A DNA stretch of 64,000 nt from Mitsuaria sp. 7 (GCF_001653795.1 NZ_CP011514.1:5758420-5822419), one strand, 5' to 3'. Shown: positions 26,198-36,982, numbered from the stretch's first letter. Program-made: numbers and translations. The notes: generated from the letters alone by a model not told the origin.

Positions 26198-27460
26198 TTG
26201 AACCTGCGCCACGCCTTCACCCCCGCCGACAACCGTCGCCTGTCGCACCTGTGCGGCCCGCTGGACGAGCATCTCCGCCAGATCGAGGCGGCGCTGACCG
26301 TGCGCATCACCCACCGCGCGGAGCACTTCAACATCGAGGGCGACCGCGCGCCGGCGGAGCGCACGCTCGCCCTGCTGGAAGCGCTCTACGCGCGCGCCGA
26401 CCGGGCCATCCCCGGCGAGACCCTGCGGCTGGCCATCGTCGAGGCCGCCAACGACGTGGCCGCGCCGACGAAGCTAACCAACGGCGAGGACACGGACGGC
26501 GACACCATCGTGCTGCGCACGCGCCGCGCGGACCTCGCGGGTCGCACGGGCAACCAGCACCTCTACCTGCGCAGCATCCTGTCGCACGACATCAGCTTCG
26601 GCATCGGTCCGGCGGGCACGGGCAAGACCTTCCTCGCGGTGGCTTGCGCGGTGGATGCGCTGGAGCGCTCGACGGTGCAGCGCATCATCCTGACGCGCCC
26701 GGCGGTCGAAGCGGGCGAGCGCCTCGGCTTTCTGCCCGGCGATCTGACGCAGAAGGTCGACCCGTACCTGCGGCCGCTCTACGACGCGCTGTACGACCTG
26801 ATGGGCTTCGATCGCGTGACCAAGGCGTTCGACAAGGGTCAGCTGGAGATCGCGCCGCTGGCCTTCATGCGGGGGCGGACTCTGAATCACGCCTTCGTCA
26901 TCCTCGACGAGGCGCAGAACACGACGCCCGAGCAGATGAAGATGTTCCTGACGCGCATCGGCTTCGGCAGCAAGTGCGTGGTGACCGGCGACACGAGCCA
27001 GATCGACCTGCCGCGCGGTATGCGCAGCGGGCTGGTCGACGCGGAGCAGGTCCTGGACGGCGTCGAGGGCATCGCGATCACGCGTTTCACGCGCGCGGAC
27101 GTCGTGCGCCATCCGCTGGTCGCGCGCATCGTGCAGGCCTACGAGAACCAGACGGAAGCGCTGGCGCGCGAGGAAGCGCGCGAGCAGGAAGCGCACCGCG
27201 CCCAGTTCGCCGAAGAACGCGAGGAGCGTCGCCTGCGTGCGCTGCGCTTGCGCGAGGAGGCGATGCGCTTCGAAGAAGCGCCTCCGCCGCCTGCCGTGAA
27301 GAAGCCAGCGGTGAAGAAGCCTGCGGCGAAGAAGGCGGCAGTGAAAGGGGCGGCGGTGAAGAAATCCGCGGCGAAGAAGCCCGGTGCGACCAAGTTGGTT
27401 GCGAAAAAGGCGGCGGCCAAGACGGCCGGCAAGCCTGCGCGCAAGGGAGCCGCACGATGA
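26198..27460 (+). CDS. phoH: PhoH-like ATPase with basic C-terminal tail
   Basis: ATPase of the PhoH/YbeZ family (420 aa), thought to act with YbeY in rRNA maturation. Walker A GPAGTGKT is at 137-144 and Walker B VILDEAQN with D237. [19 protein letters not shown] and [17 protein letters not shown] are diagnostic. It starts with TTG, preceded by GGAG. From about residue 364 the protein carries some 57 residues of Lys/Ala/Pro repeats (VKKPA, AAKK types), resembling a histone H1 tail and absent from E. coli YbeZ. The stop overlaps the ybeY start (ATGA). Confidence 0.93.
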   Translation: MNLRHAFTPADNRRLSHLCGPLDEHLRQIEAALTVRITHRAEHFNIEGDRAPAERTLALLEALYARADRAIPGETLRLAIVEAANDVAAPTKLTNGEDTDGDTIVLRTRRADLAGRTGNQHLYLRSILSHDISFGIGPAGTGKTFLAVACAVDALERSTVQRIILTRPAVEAGERLGFLPGDLTQKVDPYLRPLYDALYDLMGFDRVTKAFDKGQLEIAPLAFMRGRTLNHAFVILDEAQNTTPEQMKMFLTRIGFGSKCVVTGDTSQIDLPRGMRSGLVDAEQVLDGVEGIAITRFTRADVVRHPLVARIVQAYENQTEALAREEAREQEAHRAQFAEEREERRLRALRLREEAMRFEEAPPPPAVKKPAVKKPAAKKAAVKGAAVKKSAAKKPGATKLVAKKAAAKTAGKPARKGAAR

Positions 27461-27966
27461 GCCGCCAGGAACTGAGCCTTTCGCTGCAATTCGCGGATCC
27501 GCGCCACAAGGCGCTGCTGCCGCGGCACAAGGTGATCCGCTGGATGCGCGCGGCGTTGGAGCTGCCGGGCGAGATCACCGTCCGCATCGTCGATGCGGAG
27601 GAGGGGCAGTCGCTCAATCGCGAATACCGCTCGAAGGACTACGCGACCAATGTGCTGACCTTCGACTACACGCACGAGCCTGTCGTGGCTGCGGACCTGG
27701 TGATCTGCGCGGAGGTCGTGGAGCGCGAGGCCAAGGAGATGGGCCTGGACCTGGCGGCGCACTACGCGCACATGCTTGTTCACGGGACCTTGCACGCACA
27801 GGGCTACGACCACGAGGAAGACGACGAGGCCGAGTTCATGGAAGCACGCGAGACCGAGGTGATGGTCGGGCTCGGCTTCGCCGACCCCTATGCCGCGAGG
27901 TCCGAGCCGGCCAAGACCGTGAAGGCCAAAGCCAAGGCCAAGGCCAAGGCCAAGGCGAAACTCTGA
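27457..27966 (+). CDS. ybeY: Endoribonuclease YbeY
   Basis: Zinc-dependent endoribonuclease of 169 aa needed for 16S rRNA 3' processing and ribosome quality control. The metal site [11 protein letters not shown] supplies H109, H113 and H119; [17 protein letters not shown] is the other family motif. It overlaps phoH by four bases, the usual phoH-ybeY order. The last 14 residues are a Lys-Ala alternation encoded by a near-perfect tandem AAGGCC hexamer (27922-27960), an unusual ending for the family. Confidence 0.95.
   Translation: MSRQELSLSLQFADPRHKALLPRHKVIRWMRAALELPGEITVRIVDAEEGQSLNREYRSKDYATNVLTFDYTHEPVVAADLVICAEVVEREAKEMGLDLAAHYAHMLVHGTLHAQGYDHEEDDEAEFMEARETEVMVGLGFADPYAARSEPAKTVKAKAKAKAKAKAKL
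27922..27960 (+). repeat. Tandem AAGGCC hexamer inside ybeY
   Basis: About six and a half copies of AAGGCC, with one AAAGCC and one AAGGCG variant, encode the Lys-Ala tail of YbeY. Such arrays can change length by slippage, adding or removing Lys-Ala pairs without shifting the frame. Confidence 0.8.
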
Positions 27967-27982
27967 ACGTTCCCCGTCCCCG

Positions 27983-29077
27983 CTACTGCTGCGTGCCCAG
28001 GTAGCGCTTGCGCCAGAAGAATGCGCCCAGCGCGAGGGCCGTGACGACCATGACGCCGACGGCGATCCAGAAGCCGGTGGCCCGGTGGATCAGCGGCAGC
28101 GTATCGAAGTTCATGCCGAAGACGCCGGTGATCAGGTTCAGCGGCAGGAAGATGGCCGTCAGCACGGTCAGCGTCCGCATGATGTTGTTGGTGCGCTCGC
28201 CGGTGAGCGAGAAGTGCATCTGCACCGAGGTCTCGGCGGACGTTTCCAGACGCCTCACGTGGGTCAGCACCCGCTCGACGTGTTCGAGCACGTCGCGCGA
28301 CCGCACGCGCAGCAGCTCGCGCTCGCGCTCCGCCCGCGCGTCGCCGACCGGCCATTCGCCGAGCGCGTCTATCCATTCCTGGACGGCGCTGCGCTGGTCC
28401 TCGCAGAGGTCTTCCAGCCGCGACAGCGTGTCGCGGGCGTGCAGCACGACGGGCCAGTCGCGGAAGTGACCACGGCGGTCGAGCAGCAGGTTCTGCAGCG
28501 TCGTCAACTGGCGCGTCAGCAGCCGGCGCAGGTCGAGGTAGCTGTCGACCATGTGGTTGACCATGCGCAGCATCAGCTCGGCCGGGCTGTGAGGCAGGCG
28601 CGTGCTGCCGCGCAAGTCGCGACCTTCCTGCTGCGCCCCCAGCTTCCCGGCGAAGTGATCCCTCAACGAGCACTCGCCCGGATGCACCGTGATCAGCACG
28701 CGGTCGAAGACGGCGAAGCCGACCGGACTCGTGTCGATGGCCTTCAGCGCCTCGTTGACCGCCGCCGCATGACGGGGTTCGTCGTCGGACAGGTATTGCT
28801 CGCTGCCCGGCATCGTCGCGAGCCGTCGGAAGACCATCAGGTCGTACGAGCTCGTGTAGTCGAAGTGCGACGGCAGTTGCGGATTCATCAGATCCGAGAC
28901 GTGCAGATCGAGCAGCTGCGCGCCGGCCCATCGCATCAGCCGCTGCTGCAGCGTGCCCAGTTGCAGCTCGAACTCGCGCCGCGGCAGGCCGATCCACAGG
29001 AAGCCTTCTGGCGGGAGCTCATCGGGCAGCGCGGCGAGCTCCTCATAGAGCGCGTCGCTGAGATGGAAGATGCGCAT
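27983..29077 (-). CDS. CorA family divalent metal transporter
   Basis: Inner-membrane channel or transporter of 364 aa. A long cytoplasmic, largely helical domain is followed by two C-terminal membrane segments with the selectivity motif GMN at 321-323 (VFGMNFD). This is the hallmark of CorA (Mg, Co) and ZntB (Zn). The TLTVLTAIFLPLNLITG segment before GMN is typical. Which ion it carries cannot be told. It converges on ybeY with 16 bases between stops. Confidence 0.88.
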   Translation of the reverse strand: MRIFHLSDALYEELAALPDELPPEGFLWIGLPRREFELQLGTLQQRLMRWAGAQLLDLHVSDLMNPQLPSHFDYTSSYDLMVFRRLATMPGSEQYLSDDEPRHAAAVNEALKAIDTSPVGFAVFDRVLITVHPGECSLRDHFAGKLGAQQEGRDLRGSTRLPHSPAELMLRMVNHMVDSYLDLRRLLTRQLTTLQNLLLDRRGHFRDWPVVLHARDTLSRLEDLCEDQRSAVQEWIDALGEWPVGDARAERERELLRVRSRDVLEHVERVLTHVRRLETSAETSVQMHFSLTGERTNNIMRTLTVLTAIFLPLNLITGVFGMNFDTLPLIHRATGFWIAVGVMVVTALALGAFFWRKRYLGTQQ

Positions 29078-29118
29078 GCGTCGGTCGGGCAGCCGGCGTT
29101 CCCTGGCGTCGTGGACGC

Positions 29119-30326
<1,208 letters not shown>

Positions 30327-30346
30327 CGCGCCTCCATAATGCCGCG

Positions 30347-30775
30347 ATGCTCTGGATCAAAGCGCTTCACATCATTTTCGTCGCCGCGTGGTTCGCTGGC
30401 CTGTTCTATCTGCCGCGGATCTTCGTGAACCTGGCCATGGTCCCGGCAGACAGCCACGCCGAGCGCGAACGGCTGTTGATCATGGCGCTGAAGCTCTATC
30501 GCTTCAGCTCGGGCCTGATGCTGCTCGCCCTGGTCTTCGGCGCGGTGCTGTGGCTGTACTACGGCATCGGTCGCGGTCCGGGCAACGGATGGATGCACGC
30601 CAAGCTCGCGCTGGTCGTCGCGGTCATCGGCTATCACCACGTGTGCCGTGCCTTCCTGCGCAAGTTCGAGATGCTCGCCAACCGCCGCAGCCACAAGTGG
30701 TTCCGCGTGTTCAACGAGGTCTCGGTGCTGATGTTCGCGGCGATCGTGATCCTGGTCGTCGTCAAACCCTTCTGA
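30347..30775 (+). CDS. hemJ: HemJ-type protoporphyrinogen IX oxidase (CopD/UPF0093 family)
   Basis: Membrane protein of 142 aa with four hydrophobic helices. MLWIKALHIIFVAAWFAGLFYLPRIFV, the WMHAKLAL helix and the end HKWFRVFNEVSVLMF...VVVKPF match HemJ, which oxidises protoporphyrinogen IX late in heme synthesis. The conserved His in LHIIFV and Lys in HAKL are present. It is divergent from hemB, another heme gene, which supports the call. No Shine-Dalgarno is visible; the ATG follows the terminator T run by 20 bases. Confidence 0.78.
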   Translation: MLWIKALHIIFVAAWFAGLFYLPRIFVNLAMVPADSHAERERLLIMALKLYRFSSGLMLLALVFGAVLWLYYGIGRGPGNGWMHAKLALVVAVIGYHHVCRAFLRKFEMLANRRSHKWFRVFNEVSVLMFAAIVILVVVKPF

Positions 30776-30782
30776 TCCGGCG

Positions 30783-31979
30783 ATGCATAGGCGCAGTTCC
30801 GCCACCTGGCTGGCCCTGTGTTATGCCGTGCTGGTGGTCTATGCCAGCCTCTATCCGTTCTGGCCCTGGCGCATGCCGCCCAGCCTGCCCTGGCCGGGCT
30901 TCGTCGGACTGCCCTGGCCGCGCTACTGGGGCAAGTTCGACATCTGGGTCAACGTCGTCGGCTACTGGCCGCTGGGCCTGCTCTGCTTCTCGGCGGTGAT
31001 CCGTGGCAGCGGCAGTCTGGTGCGCGCGCTGTTGCTGACGGTGGTCGGGCTGCCGCTGCTGTCGTTCTCGATGGAGACGCTGCAGTACTTCCTTCCCGGC
31101 CGCGTGCCGTCGCTGGCCGACTTCCTGCTGAACAGCGCCGGCGCGTGGCTCGGTGGACTGTGCGCCTGGGCGGTGCTCGGACTCGGCGGCCTGCGGCGAT
31201 GGAACGGCTGGCGCGAGCGCTGGTTCGTGCCGCACAGCGCGGGTGCGCTGGCCTTGCTGGCGCTGTGGCCGGTGGGACTGCTGTATCCGGCACCGTTGCC
31301 GCTGGGCCTCGGCCAGCTGTTCCCCCGGTTGCGCGAATGGGCAGAGCTGCTGCTTGAGAACACGCCCTGGGAACTCGTTCCCAAGGAACTCACCGACGAG
31401 CTGCCCTTGCCGCCTGGCCTGGAGGCCATCGCCATCGCCATGGGCGTCCTGGCGCCATGCCTGCTCGCGTTGTCGGTGGCGCGACCCGGCAAGCGACGCG
31501 CGTTGCTGGTGCTGGGCGCGATCGCGCTGGGCGTGACCACGACGGCCTGGTCGACGGTGCTGAACTTCGGCCCCGATCACGCCTGGGCCTGGCTGACCTC
31601 GACGACCGAGCCGGGCCTGATCATCGGCGGCGTGCTCGCGATGCTGGCGGCCTTCATGTCGCGGCGCGCGAACGCGGCGTGGGGCCTGGTCGTGCTGACC
31701 GCGCTGATCGCGTTGATGGCCGAGGCGCCGTCCGATCCCTACCTGCTCGAGAGTCTGCAGTTCTGGGAGCAGGGCCGTTTCGTCAACCTCTACGGACTGG
31801 CGCAATGGGTGGGATGGCTGTGGCCGTTCGCCGCGCTGGCGTGGCTGCTTTATGGCGTCACGCAGAGCGATCGCGCGGGTTCGCCGCCTGCCGGTGGGCG
31901 CTCTGAAGGACGAACGGTTCGTGAAGGACCGCACGAATCGCCGCTCGGTGAAAACCCTGAAACTACAATCGACCGATGA
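30783..31979 (+). CDS. VanZ family membrane protein
   Basis: Membrane protein of 398 aa with roughly ten hydrophobic segments. The N-terminal third resembles VanZ: DIWVNVVGYWPLGLLCF then SFSMETLQYFLPGRVPSLADFLLNSAGAWLGG. The rest is a less conserved membrane domain. VanZ relatives affect glycopeptide sensitivity in some bacteria, but the role of these longer proteins is unknown. The stop overlaps the next start (ATGA), so it is probably co-translated with the ferredoxin gene. Confidence 0.75.
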   Translation: MHRRSSATWLALCYAVLVVYASLYPFWPWRMPPSLPWPGFVGLPWPRYWGKFDIWVNVVGYWPLGLLCFSAVIRGSGSLVRALLLTVVGLPLLSFSMETLQYFLPGRVPSLADFLLNSAGAWLGGLCAWAVLGLGGLRRWNGWRERWFVPHSAGALALLALWPVGLLYPAPLPLGLGQLFPRLREWAELLLENTPWELVPKELTDELPLPPGLEAIAIAMGVLAPCLLALSVARPGKRRALLVLGAIALGVTTTAWSTVLNFGPDHAWAWLTSTTEPGLIIGGVLAMLAAFMSRRANAAWGLVVLTALIALMAEAPSDPYLLESLQFWEQGRFVNLYGLAQWVGWLWPFAALAWLLYGVTQSDRAGSPPAGGRSEGRTVREGPHESPLGENPETTIDR

Positions 31980-32308
31980 GCTCAGCCAGCTACTACCAAC
32001 GCCACATCTTCTTCTGCCTGAACCAGCGCGAGAACGAGAACGCCTGCCTTCAGCACAACGCGCAGGAGGCCTTCGACCACTGCAAGAAGCGCGTGAAGGC
32101 CGAGAAACTGGCCGGCAAGGGCGGCGTGCGCGTGAACAAGGCGGGCTGCCTGGACCGCTGCGCCGGCGGGCCGGTGGCGGTCGTGTACCCGGACGCGGTC
32201 TGGTACCAGTTCGTGGACAACAGCGACATCGACGAGATCGTCGAGCGCCACCTCAAGCACGGTGAAGTCGTCGAGCGCCTGGTGCTCGACGATTCGGTCG
32301 GCCGCTGA
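31976..32308 (+). CDS. [2Fe-2S] ferredoxin, thioredoxin-like
   Basis: Small electron-transfer protein of 110 aa. Four Cys spaced as in Shethna-type ferredoxins are C14, C24, C58 and C62 (NKAGCLDRCAGGPVAVVYP), with an extra C36. The partner is not evident from the neighbours. It overlaps the VanZ-like gene by four bases and is followed after 16 bases by a hydrolase gene, so these three appear co-transcribed. Confidence 0.87.
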   Translation: MSSASYYQRHIFFCLNQRENENACLQHNAQEAFDHCKKRVKAEKLAGKGGVRVNKAGCLDRCAGGPVAVVYPDAVWYQFVDNSDIDEIVERHLKHGEVVERLVLDDSVGR

Positions 32309-32324
32309 TCGGGAGTCCGTTCGA

Positions 32325-32960
32325 ATGAATGCACAGACCCAGCGCCGCCAGATCGCAGGCCCGGCCGGCGAGATCGAATGCGCCATCGATGAGCCCGCGG
32401 TCGACGCGGGCCCGCTGCGCGGCGTGGTGGTGATCTGCCACCCGAACCCGACGCAGGGCGGCACGATGGACAACAAGGTGGTGCAGACGATCGCTCGCGC
32501 GTTCGTGCACCTGGGCTATCGCGCGGTGCGCTTCAACTTCCGCGGCATCGGCAAATCCGCTGGTGCCTGGGACGAAGGTCGCGGCGAGGTCGACGACGCG
32601 CTGGCCGTGATCGCGGCCTTGCGCGATCCGGCGCAGCCGCTCGCGCTGGCGGGGTTCTCCTTCGGCGGCTTCGTCGCGTCGCAGGCGGCGCTCCAGCTCG
32701 AGCAGCCGGCCGAGCGCCTGCTGCTGGTCGGTCCTGCCGCGAGCCGCTTCGGCGTCGCGACGGTCCCGGCCGATACCGTCGTGATCCACGGCGAACAGGA
32801 CGATGTGGTGCCGCTGAGTGCGGTCTTCAACTGGGCGCGCCCGCAGGCGCTGCCGGTCATCGTGGTGCCCGGTGTCGGGCATTTCTTCCATGGGCAGTTG
32901 CCGCTGCTCAAGAACTTGGTGACGCGCGGCTGGCATGCCGTCGGCGAAGCGCGCACCTAA
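32325..32960 (+). CDS. Small alpha/beta hydrolase (COG2945-like)
   Basis: Cytoplasmic hydrolase of 211 aa. The nucleophile is S112 in GFSFGG, the acid is in HGEQDDVVP and the His in GVGHFFHG. CHPNPTQGGTMDNKVVQT and RFNFRGIGKSAG are typical of this group of uncharacterised esterase-like proteins. The start at 32325 is preceded by GGGAG; an upstream in-frame ATG at 32262 would overlap the ferredoxin gene by 47 bases. Substrate unknown. Confidence 0.85.
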   Translation: MNAQTQRRQIAGPAGEIECAIDEPAVDAGPLRGVVVICHPNPTQGGTMDNKVVQTIARAFVHLGYRAVRFNFRGIGKSAGAWDEGRGEVDDALAVIAALRDPAQPLALAGFSFGGFVASQAALQLEQPAERLLLVGPAASRFGVATVPADTVVIHGEQDDVVPLSAVFNWARPQALPVIVVPGVGHFFHGQLPLLKNLVTRGWHAVGEART

Positions 32961-32973
32961 GGATCTCTCCCGA

Positions 32974-34143
32974 ATGAAACGATTCCTCGCCTCCCTGGCC
33001 CTCGGCCTGGGCCTGTCCAGCTTCGTGATGACGACCGGCGCGTCGGCGCAGGCGCTGGCGCCGCCCGAGATCGCGGCCCGCAACTTCGTGCTGCTGGACC
33101 TGACGACCCACCAGACGCTCGCCGAGCGCGATGCCGACACGCCGCAGGATCCCGCCTCGCTGACCAAGCTGATGACGGCCTATGTCGTGTTCGACGCGCT
33201 CAAGGCCAAGCGCCTGACGCTGGACCAGACGCTGACCGTGTCCAAGCGCGCGTGGGACGAGCGCAAGGGCGATCCGTCGCTGATGTTCATCGACACGACG
33301 ATGACGCCCAAGGTCGACGAGCTGCTGCGCGGCATGATCATCCAGTCGGGCAACGACGCCTCGGTCGCGCTGGCCGAAGGCGTGGGCGGTACCGTCGAGC
33401 AGTTCGTCGCGATGATGAACAAGCAGGCGCAGGCCTGGGGCCTGAAGAACACCTCGTTCAAGAACGTCACCGGCATCACCGAGCCCGGCCACAAGACGAG
33501 CGCCCGCGACATCGCGGTCATCTTCTCGCACGTGATCCAGGACTATCCGCAGTACTACGCCGACTACTATTCCAAGCGCGAGTACACCTTCAACAAGATC
33601 CGCCAGTCCAACCGCAACATGCTGCTGGGCCGCGATCCGTCGGTGGACGGCGGCAAGACCGGCTACACCGATGCGGCCGGTTACTGTCTGGCGGCCAGCG
33701 CGCAGCGCGACGTGCCCAACGGCAAGCGCCGCGTGCTGAGCGTGGTGATGGGCACGGCCTCGAAGGAAGCGCGTGCGACCGAAAGCCAGAAGCTGCTGAA
33801 CTGGGGCTACTCGGCCTTCGACGCGGTGCGCCTGTTCGAGAAGAACCAGCCGATCACGACCGTCAAGGTCTGGAAGGGCGCCCTGCCGGAAGCCAAGCTG
33901 GGCGCGGCCGATGCGGTCTTCGTCGCGGTGCCGCGCGGCGAGGGTGGCAAGCTCAAGACCGACATCCAGCGCACCGACCCGCTGGTCGCGCCGCTGGCGC
34001 TGAACCAGCGCGTGGGCACGCTGAAGGTGACGACCTCGGGCGGCGCGCCGGTGGCCGAAGTGCCGCTGGTCGTGCAGCAGGAGGTGCCGCTGGCCGGCAT
34101 CTTCGGTCGAGCCTGGGACGCGATCCGTCTCTGGATCAAGTGA
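32974..34143 (+). CDS. dacC: D-alanyl-D-alanine carboxypeptidase (PBP5/6 type)
   Basis: Periplasmic penicillin-binding protein of 389 aa that trims the terminal D-Ala of peptidoglycan stem peptides. A signal peptide ends at ASAQA. The active-site motifs are S62-L-T-K65, S125-G-N127 and K228-T-G230. The C-terminal PBP5 domain is followed by an amphipathic tail (IFGRAWDAIRLWIK) that anchors to the inner membrane. AAGGA precedes the ATG. It lies upstream of a D-amino-acid transaminase, so released D-Ala could be recycled. dacA would be an equally fair name. Confidence 0.93.
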   Translation: MKRFLASLALGLGLSSFVMTTGASAQALAPPEIAARNFVLLDLTTHQTLAERDADTPQDPASLTKLMTAYVVFDALKAKRLTLDQTLTVSKRAWDERKGDPSLMFIDTTMTPKVDELLRGMIIQSGNDASVALAEGVGGTVEQFVAMMNKQAQAWGLKNTSFKNVTGITEPGHKTSARDIAVIFSHVIQDYPQYYADYYSKREYTFNKIRQSNRNMLLGRDPSVDGGKTGYTDAAGYCLAASAQRDVPNGKRRVLSVVMGTASKEARATESQKLLNWGYSAFDAVRLFEKNQPITTVKVWKGALPEAKLGAADAVFVAVPRGEGGKLKTDIQRTDPLVAPLALNQRVGTLKVTTSGGAPVAEVPLVVQQEVPLAGIFGRAWDAIRLWIK

Positions 34144-34150
34144 GACCTGT

Positions 34151-34180
34151 CGCCTGACCGGCTGACCGGCCGGTCAGGCG
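34151..34180 (+). terminator. GC-rich hairpin after dacC
   Basis: CGCCTGACCGG (34151-34161) pairs with CCGGTCAGGCG (34170-34180), an 11-bp perfect stem starting eight bases after the stop. There is an alternative palindrome CTGACCGGCCGGTCAG (34162-34177). No T run follows, so it may stabilise the 3' end rather than terminate. Confidence 0.5.
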
Positions 34181-34312
34181 CCTGCGCGATGGTCCTCCCG
34201 GGCCATGGGGACGGGGCTTGGGCCCCAAGGCCCCTCGCTTGCCGGGGTTGGCGGGCCGGGCCGGCGGCGTACAGTCGGTGGCTTCGGCGTGACCACACTG
34301 CGGGAGCCACCG

Positions 34313-35194
34313 ATGACCATGCCCTGGGCCGATCTTCCCTGCTACCTGAACGGCCACCTGGGCCGGCTCGGCGATGCCCGGGTGCCGGTGATGGACCGAG
34401 GATTCCTCTTCGGCGACGGCGTCTACGAGTCCATCCCGGTCTATGCGCGCCGCCTGTTCCGCGTGGATGACCACCTCGACCGGCTCGGTCGCAGCCTGAA
34501 GGCGCTCCGCATCGAGGACCCCTACGAGCGCGAAGCCTGGCTGGACCTGTTCCACAGTCTGGTGGCGCATCTGCCGGAGGTCGAGGATCAGATGATCTAT
34601 CTGCAGGTCACGCGCGGCGTCGCGGCGCGCGGCCATGCGATGCCCAGGGACCTGGAGCCGACGGTGCTCGCGTACACGCAGCCCCTGCTCGCGTTGACGC
34701 CGGAGCAGCGCCATCAAGGCCTGATCTGCGTGACGGCGCGGGATTTCCGCTGGCAGCGCGGCGACATCAAGAGCATCTCGCTGCTGGGCAACGTGCTGGC
34801 ACGGCAGGCCGCGGCCGATCAGGGCGCGGACGAGACCGTGCTGATCCGCGACGGCTATGTGACCGAGGGCTCCAGCAGCAACGTGTGGATCGTCCGCGAC
34901 GGCGCGCTGCTGACGCCGCCGCCGGGCGAGGCGCTGCTCGAAGGCATCCGCGTGCGTCTGCTCAAGGAGCTCTGCGAGGAGCTCGGCATCGCCTGCAACC
35001 TGCGTCCGATCGCGGAGACCGAGCTGAGCACCGCCGATGAAATCCTGCTGACCTCCGCCAGCAAGGAGGTCGCCCCGGTCACCCGGCTCGATCACGAGCA
35101 GGTCGGCCACGGCGCGCTGCGCGGCAAGCCCGGCCCGGTCTACGCGAAGCTCCACGAGGCCTATCAGCGGGCCAAGATCTTGCAAAGCCGCTGA
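34313..35194 (+). CDS. dat: D-amino-acid transaminase
   Basis: PLP enzyme of fold type IV (293 aa) that swaps amino groups between D-alanine and 2-oxoacids. The PLP Lys is K153 in GDIKSISLLGN; RGFLFGDGVYES and TEGSSSNVWIV are the other conserved parts. The start at 34313 has GGGAG seven bases upstream; the frame is open from 34205, but that part is non-coding in character. Branched-chain transaminases share the fold, but this pattern fits Dat. It may use D-Ala released by the carboxypeptidase. Confidence 0.88.
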   Translation: MTMPWADLPCYLNGHLGRLGDARVPVMDRGFLFGDGVYESIPVYARRLFRVDDHLDRLGRSLKALRIEDPYEREAWLDLFHSLVAHLPEVEDQMIYLQVTRGVAARGHAMPRDLEPTVLAYTQPLLALTPEQRHQGLICVTARDFRWQRGDIKSISLLGNVLARQAAADQGADETVLIRDGYVTEGSSSNVWIVRDGALLTPPPGEALLEGIRVRLLKELCEELGIACNLRPIAETELSTADEILLTSASKEVAPVTRLDHEQVGHGALRGKPGPVYAKLHEAYQRAKILQSR

Positions 35195-35218
35195 CCGACA
35201 CCATTTGAATTTCCCATC

Positions 35219-35509
35219 ATGACCAGCTTCAACAACGCCCCGATCCCGCCCGAGCAGTCGCTCATCGAGTACCCGTCGCAGTTCCCCATCAAGGTGATGG
35301 GGGCGCAGGTGGACGGCTTCGTCGAGGCGATCGTCAGCGTCGCGCAGCAGTTCGATCCGGCCTTCGACGCGGCGACGGTGGAGACCCGCCCGAGTTCGGG
35401 CGGCAAGTACCTGGGCGTGACGATCACCGTCACGGCGACCAGCCGCGAGCAGCTCGACGAGCTCTATCGCACGCTGACCACGCACCCCATGGTGAAGGTC
35501 GTCCTGTAA
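35219..35509 (+). CDS. DUF493 (YbeD-like) protein
   Basis: Small cytoplasmic protein of 96 aa of the YbeD/HP0495 family, with an ACT-like fold. YPSQFPIKVMG near the start and LYRTLTTHPMVKVVL at the end are the conserved blocks. In many proteobacteria it sits just before lipB, as here apart from one inserted gene on the other strand. A role in lipoate metabolism is suspected only from this context. Confidence 0.88.
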   Translation: MTSFNNAPIPPEQSLIEYPSQFPIKVMGAQVDGFVEAIVSVAQQFDPAFDAATVETRPSSGGKYLGVTITVTATSREQLDELYRTLTTHPMVKVVL

Positions 35510-35520
35510 ACCAGGAGCGG

Positions 35521-35540
35521 TCGGACCGCGTCAGGTCCGA
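35521..35540. terminator. Hairpin between converging ybeD-like and Sel1 genes
   Basis: TCGGACC (35521-35527) pairs with GGTCCGA (35534-35540), lying in the 41-bp gap between the two stop codons. There is no strong T run on either side. Confidence 0.5.
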
Positions 35541-35550
35541 TCCGGCCGGC

Positions 35551-36219
35551 TCATACGGAGCCGGCGTCGGCCGCGAGCGCCGCGTCGACCGCCTTGAGCT
35601 TGTACGGCGCCGCCTCGTCGCCGTTGCGTGCGGCGATGTCGTACCAGTAGCGCGCCAGGCGCAGGTCGCGATCGACGCCCAGCCCCGACTCGTACATCGA
35701 CGCGATCAGGTACTGCGCGCCAACGTCGCCGCCCTTGGCGGCTTCGCGGTACCACTGCGCCGCCTGCGGGAAGTCCTTGCCGGCGCCACGACCCAGGTAG
35801 AAGGCGGTGGCCACGGCCACCTGCGCATCGACGCTGCCATGCTCGGCTGCCTTCAGGTACCACGACTGGGCCTGGACCAGGTCGCGCTGGCCGTCCTCGC
35901 CCTGTTCGTGGAACTGGCCCAGCGCCAGCTCGGCGCGAACGAGGCCGCGACCGGCCGCGCGCAGCAGCAGTTGCCGGGCGAGCTTGGGATCAGGCTTGGG
36001 CACCTCCGCGCGCAGATGCATCATCGCGAGGTTGTAGTCGCCGAGCGCGAGGCCCTGCTGCGACAGCGCGCGGAACTGCTTCTCCGCCGCGCGGAGGTCG
36101 CCGCGTTCGTACGTGGCGAGCGCCTGCTCCAGCGTGACGCCGGCGGCGACGGCAGGGCCGCCCTGCAGCGCAAGGCAGCAGACCGCTGCGGCAGCGAGGG
36201 CCGTGATGTGACGCGGCAT
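35551..36219 (-). CDS. Sel1-repeat (tetratricopeptide-like) exported protein
   Basis: Protein of 222 aa with a signal peptide ([20 protein letters not shown]...AVAA) and four to five Sel1-type helical repeats, for example [29 protein letters not shown] and [27 protein letters not shown]. Such proteins mediate protein contacts in the periplasm. It sits on the opposite strand between the DUF493 gene and lipB, breaking an otherwise plus-strand cluster. Its partner is unknown. Confidence 0.85.
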   Translation of the reverse strand: MPRHITALAAAAVCCLALQGGPAVAAGVTLEQALATYERGDLRAAEKQFRALSQQGLALGDYNLAMMHLRAEVPKPDPKLARQLLLRAAGRGLVRAELALGQFHEQGEDGQRDLVQAQSWYLKAAEHGSVDAQVAVATAFYLGRGAGKDFPQAAQWYREAAKGGDVGAQYLIASMYESGLGVDRDLRLARYWYDIAARNGDEAAPYKLKAVDAALAADAGSV

Positions 36220-36281
36220 GGCGCGGCTCCTGAATGTCCTGATGACCGCGATGCTAGAGCCATCGCGGCTAGCATGCCGGG

Positions 36282-36950
36282 ATGCTGATCAAGACCTTGG
36301 GCCGCGTCGACTACGCGGCCACGCTGGACGCGATGCGCGCCTTCACCGACGCCCGCGGTCCGGACACGCCGGACGAGCTCTGGCTCTGCGAATTCGATCC
36401 CGTCTACACCCAGGGCCTGGCCGGCCAGGCCGACAACGTCCTGGACCCGCAAGGCATTCCCGTCGTGCAGACCAACCGTGGCGGACAGGTGACGTATCAC
36501 GGCCCCGGCCAGGTGGTGGCCTATCCGCTGGTGGACCTGAAGCGGCTGGGGATCTTCGTCAAGGAATACGTCTTCCGCCTGGAAACGGCCGTGATCCAGA
36601 CGCTGGACGGATTCGGCGTGACCGGCCATCGCGTGACCGGCGCGCCCGGCATCTACGTGCGGCGGGACGTCCCGGGGGCGCATGCCGCACTCACCGGGCC
36701 GGCCGATCCGGCGGATCCGTTCCGGGGCCTGGGCAAGGTCGCGGCGCTGGGGATCAAGATCAGCCGGCACTGCACGTATCACGGCGTGGCGCTGAATGTC
36801 GCGATGGACCTGAAGCCCTTCCTGGGCATCCATCCGTGCGGATACGCAGGGCTCCAGACGGTGGACCTCGGTACACTCGGGGTTTTCACGGACTGGGCCA
36901 CGGTGGCCCAGCGGTTCGGAGAGCGGCTCGCCGCGCAGCTCCAACCCTGA
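36282..36950 (+). CDS. lipB: Octanoyltransferase LipB
   Basis: Moves octanoyl from acyl carrier protein to lipoyl domains, the first step of endogenous lipoylation (222 aa). The catalytic Cys is C186 in HPCGYAGLQ and the Lys K152 in [34 protein letters not shown] is diagnostic. It is followed by lipA after 32 bases, so the two form one unit. Confidence 0.97.
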   Translation: MLIKTLGRVDYAATLDAMRAFTDARGPDTPDELWLCEFDPVYTQGLAGQADNVLDPQGIPVVQTNRGGQVTYHGPGQVVAYPLVDLKRLGIFVKEYVFRLETAVIQTLDGFGVTGHRVTGAPGIYVRRDVPGAHAALTGPADPADPFRGLGKVAALGIKISRHCTYHGVALNVAMDLKPFLGIHPCGYAGLQTVDLGTLGVFTDWATVAQRFGERLAAQLQP

Positions 36951-36982
36951 GGCCCGGAACAAGGCAACCGAGAGAACGCCTG

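Noticed and set aside
34205..34245. GC-rich hairpin (CTTGGGCCCCAAG core) resembling the inner part of the structured RNA element, in opposite orientation
   Set aside because: It shares a CATGGGG-type arm and a CTTGG/CCAAG stem, but lacks the CGGT/ACCG hairpin and the conserved flanks, so it is likely chance similarity.
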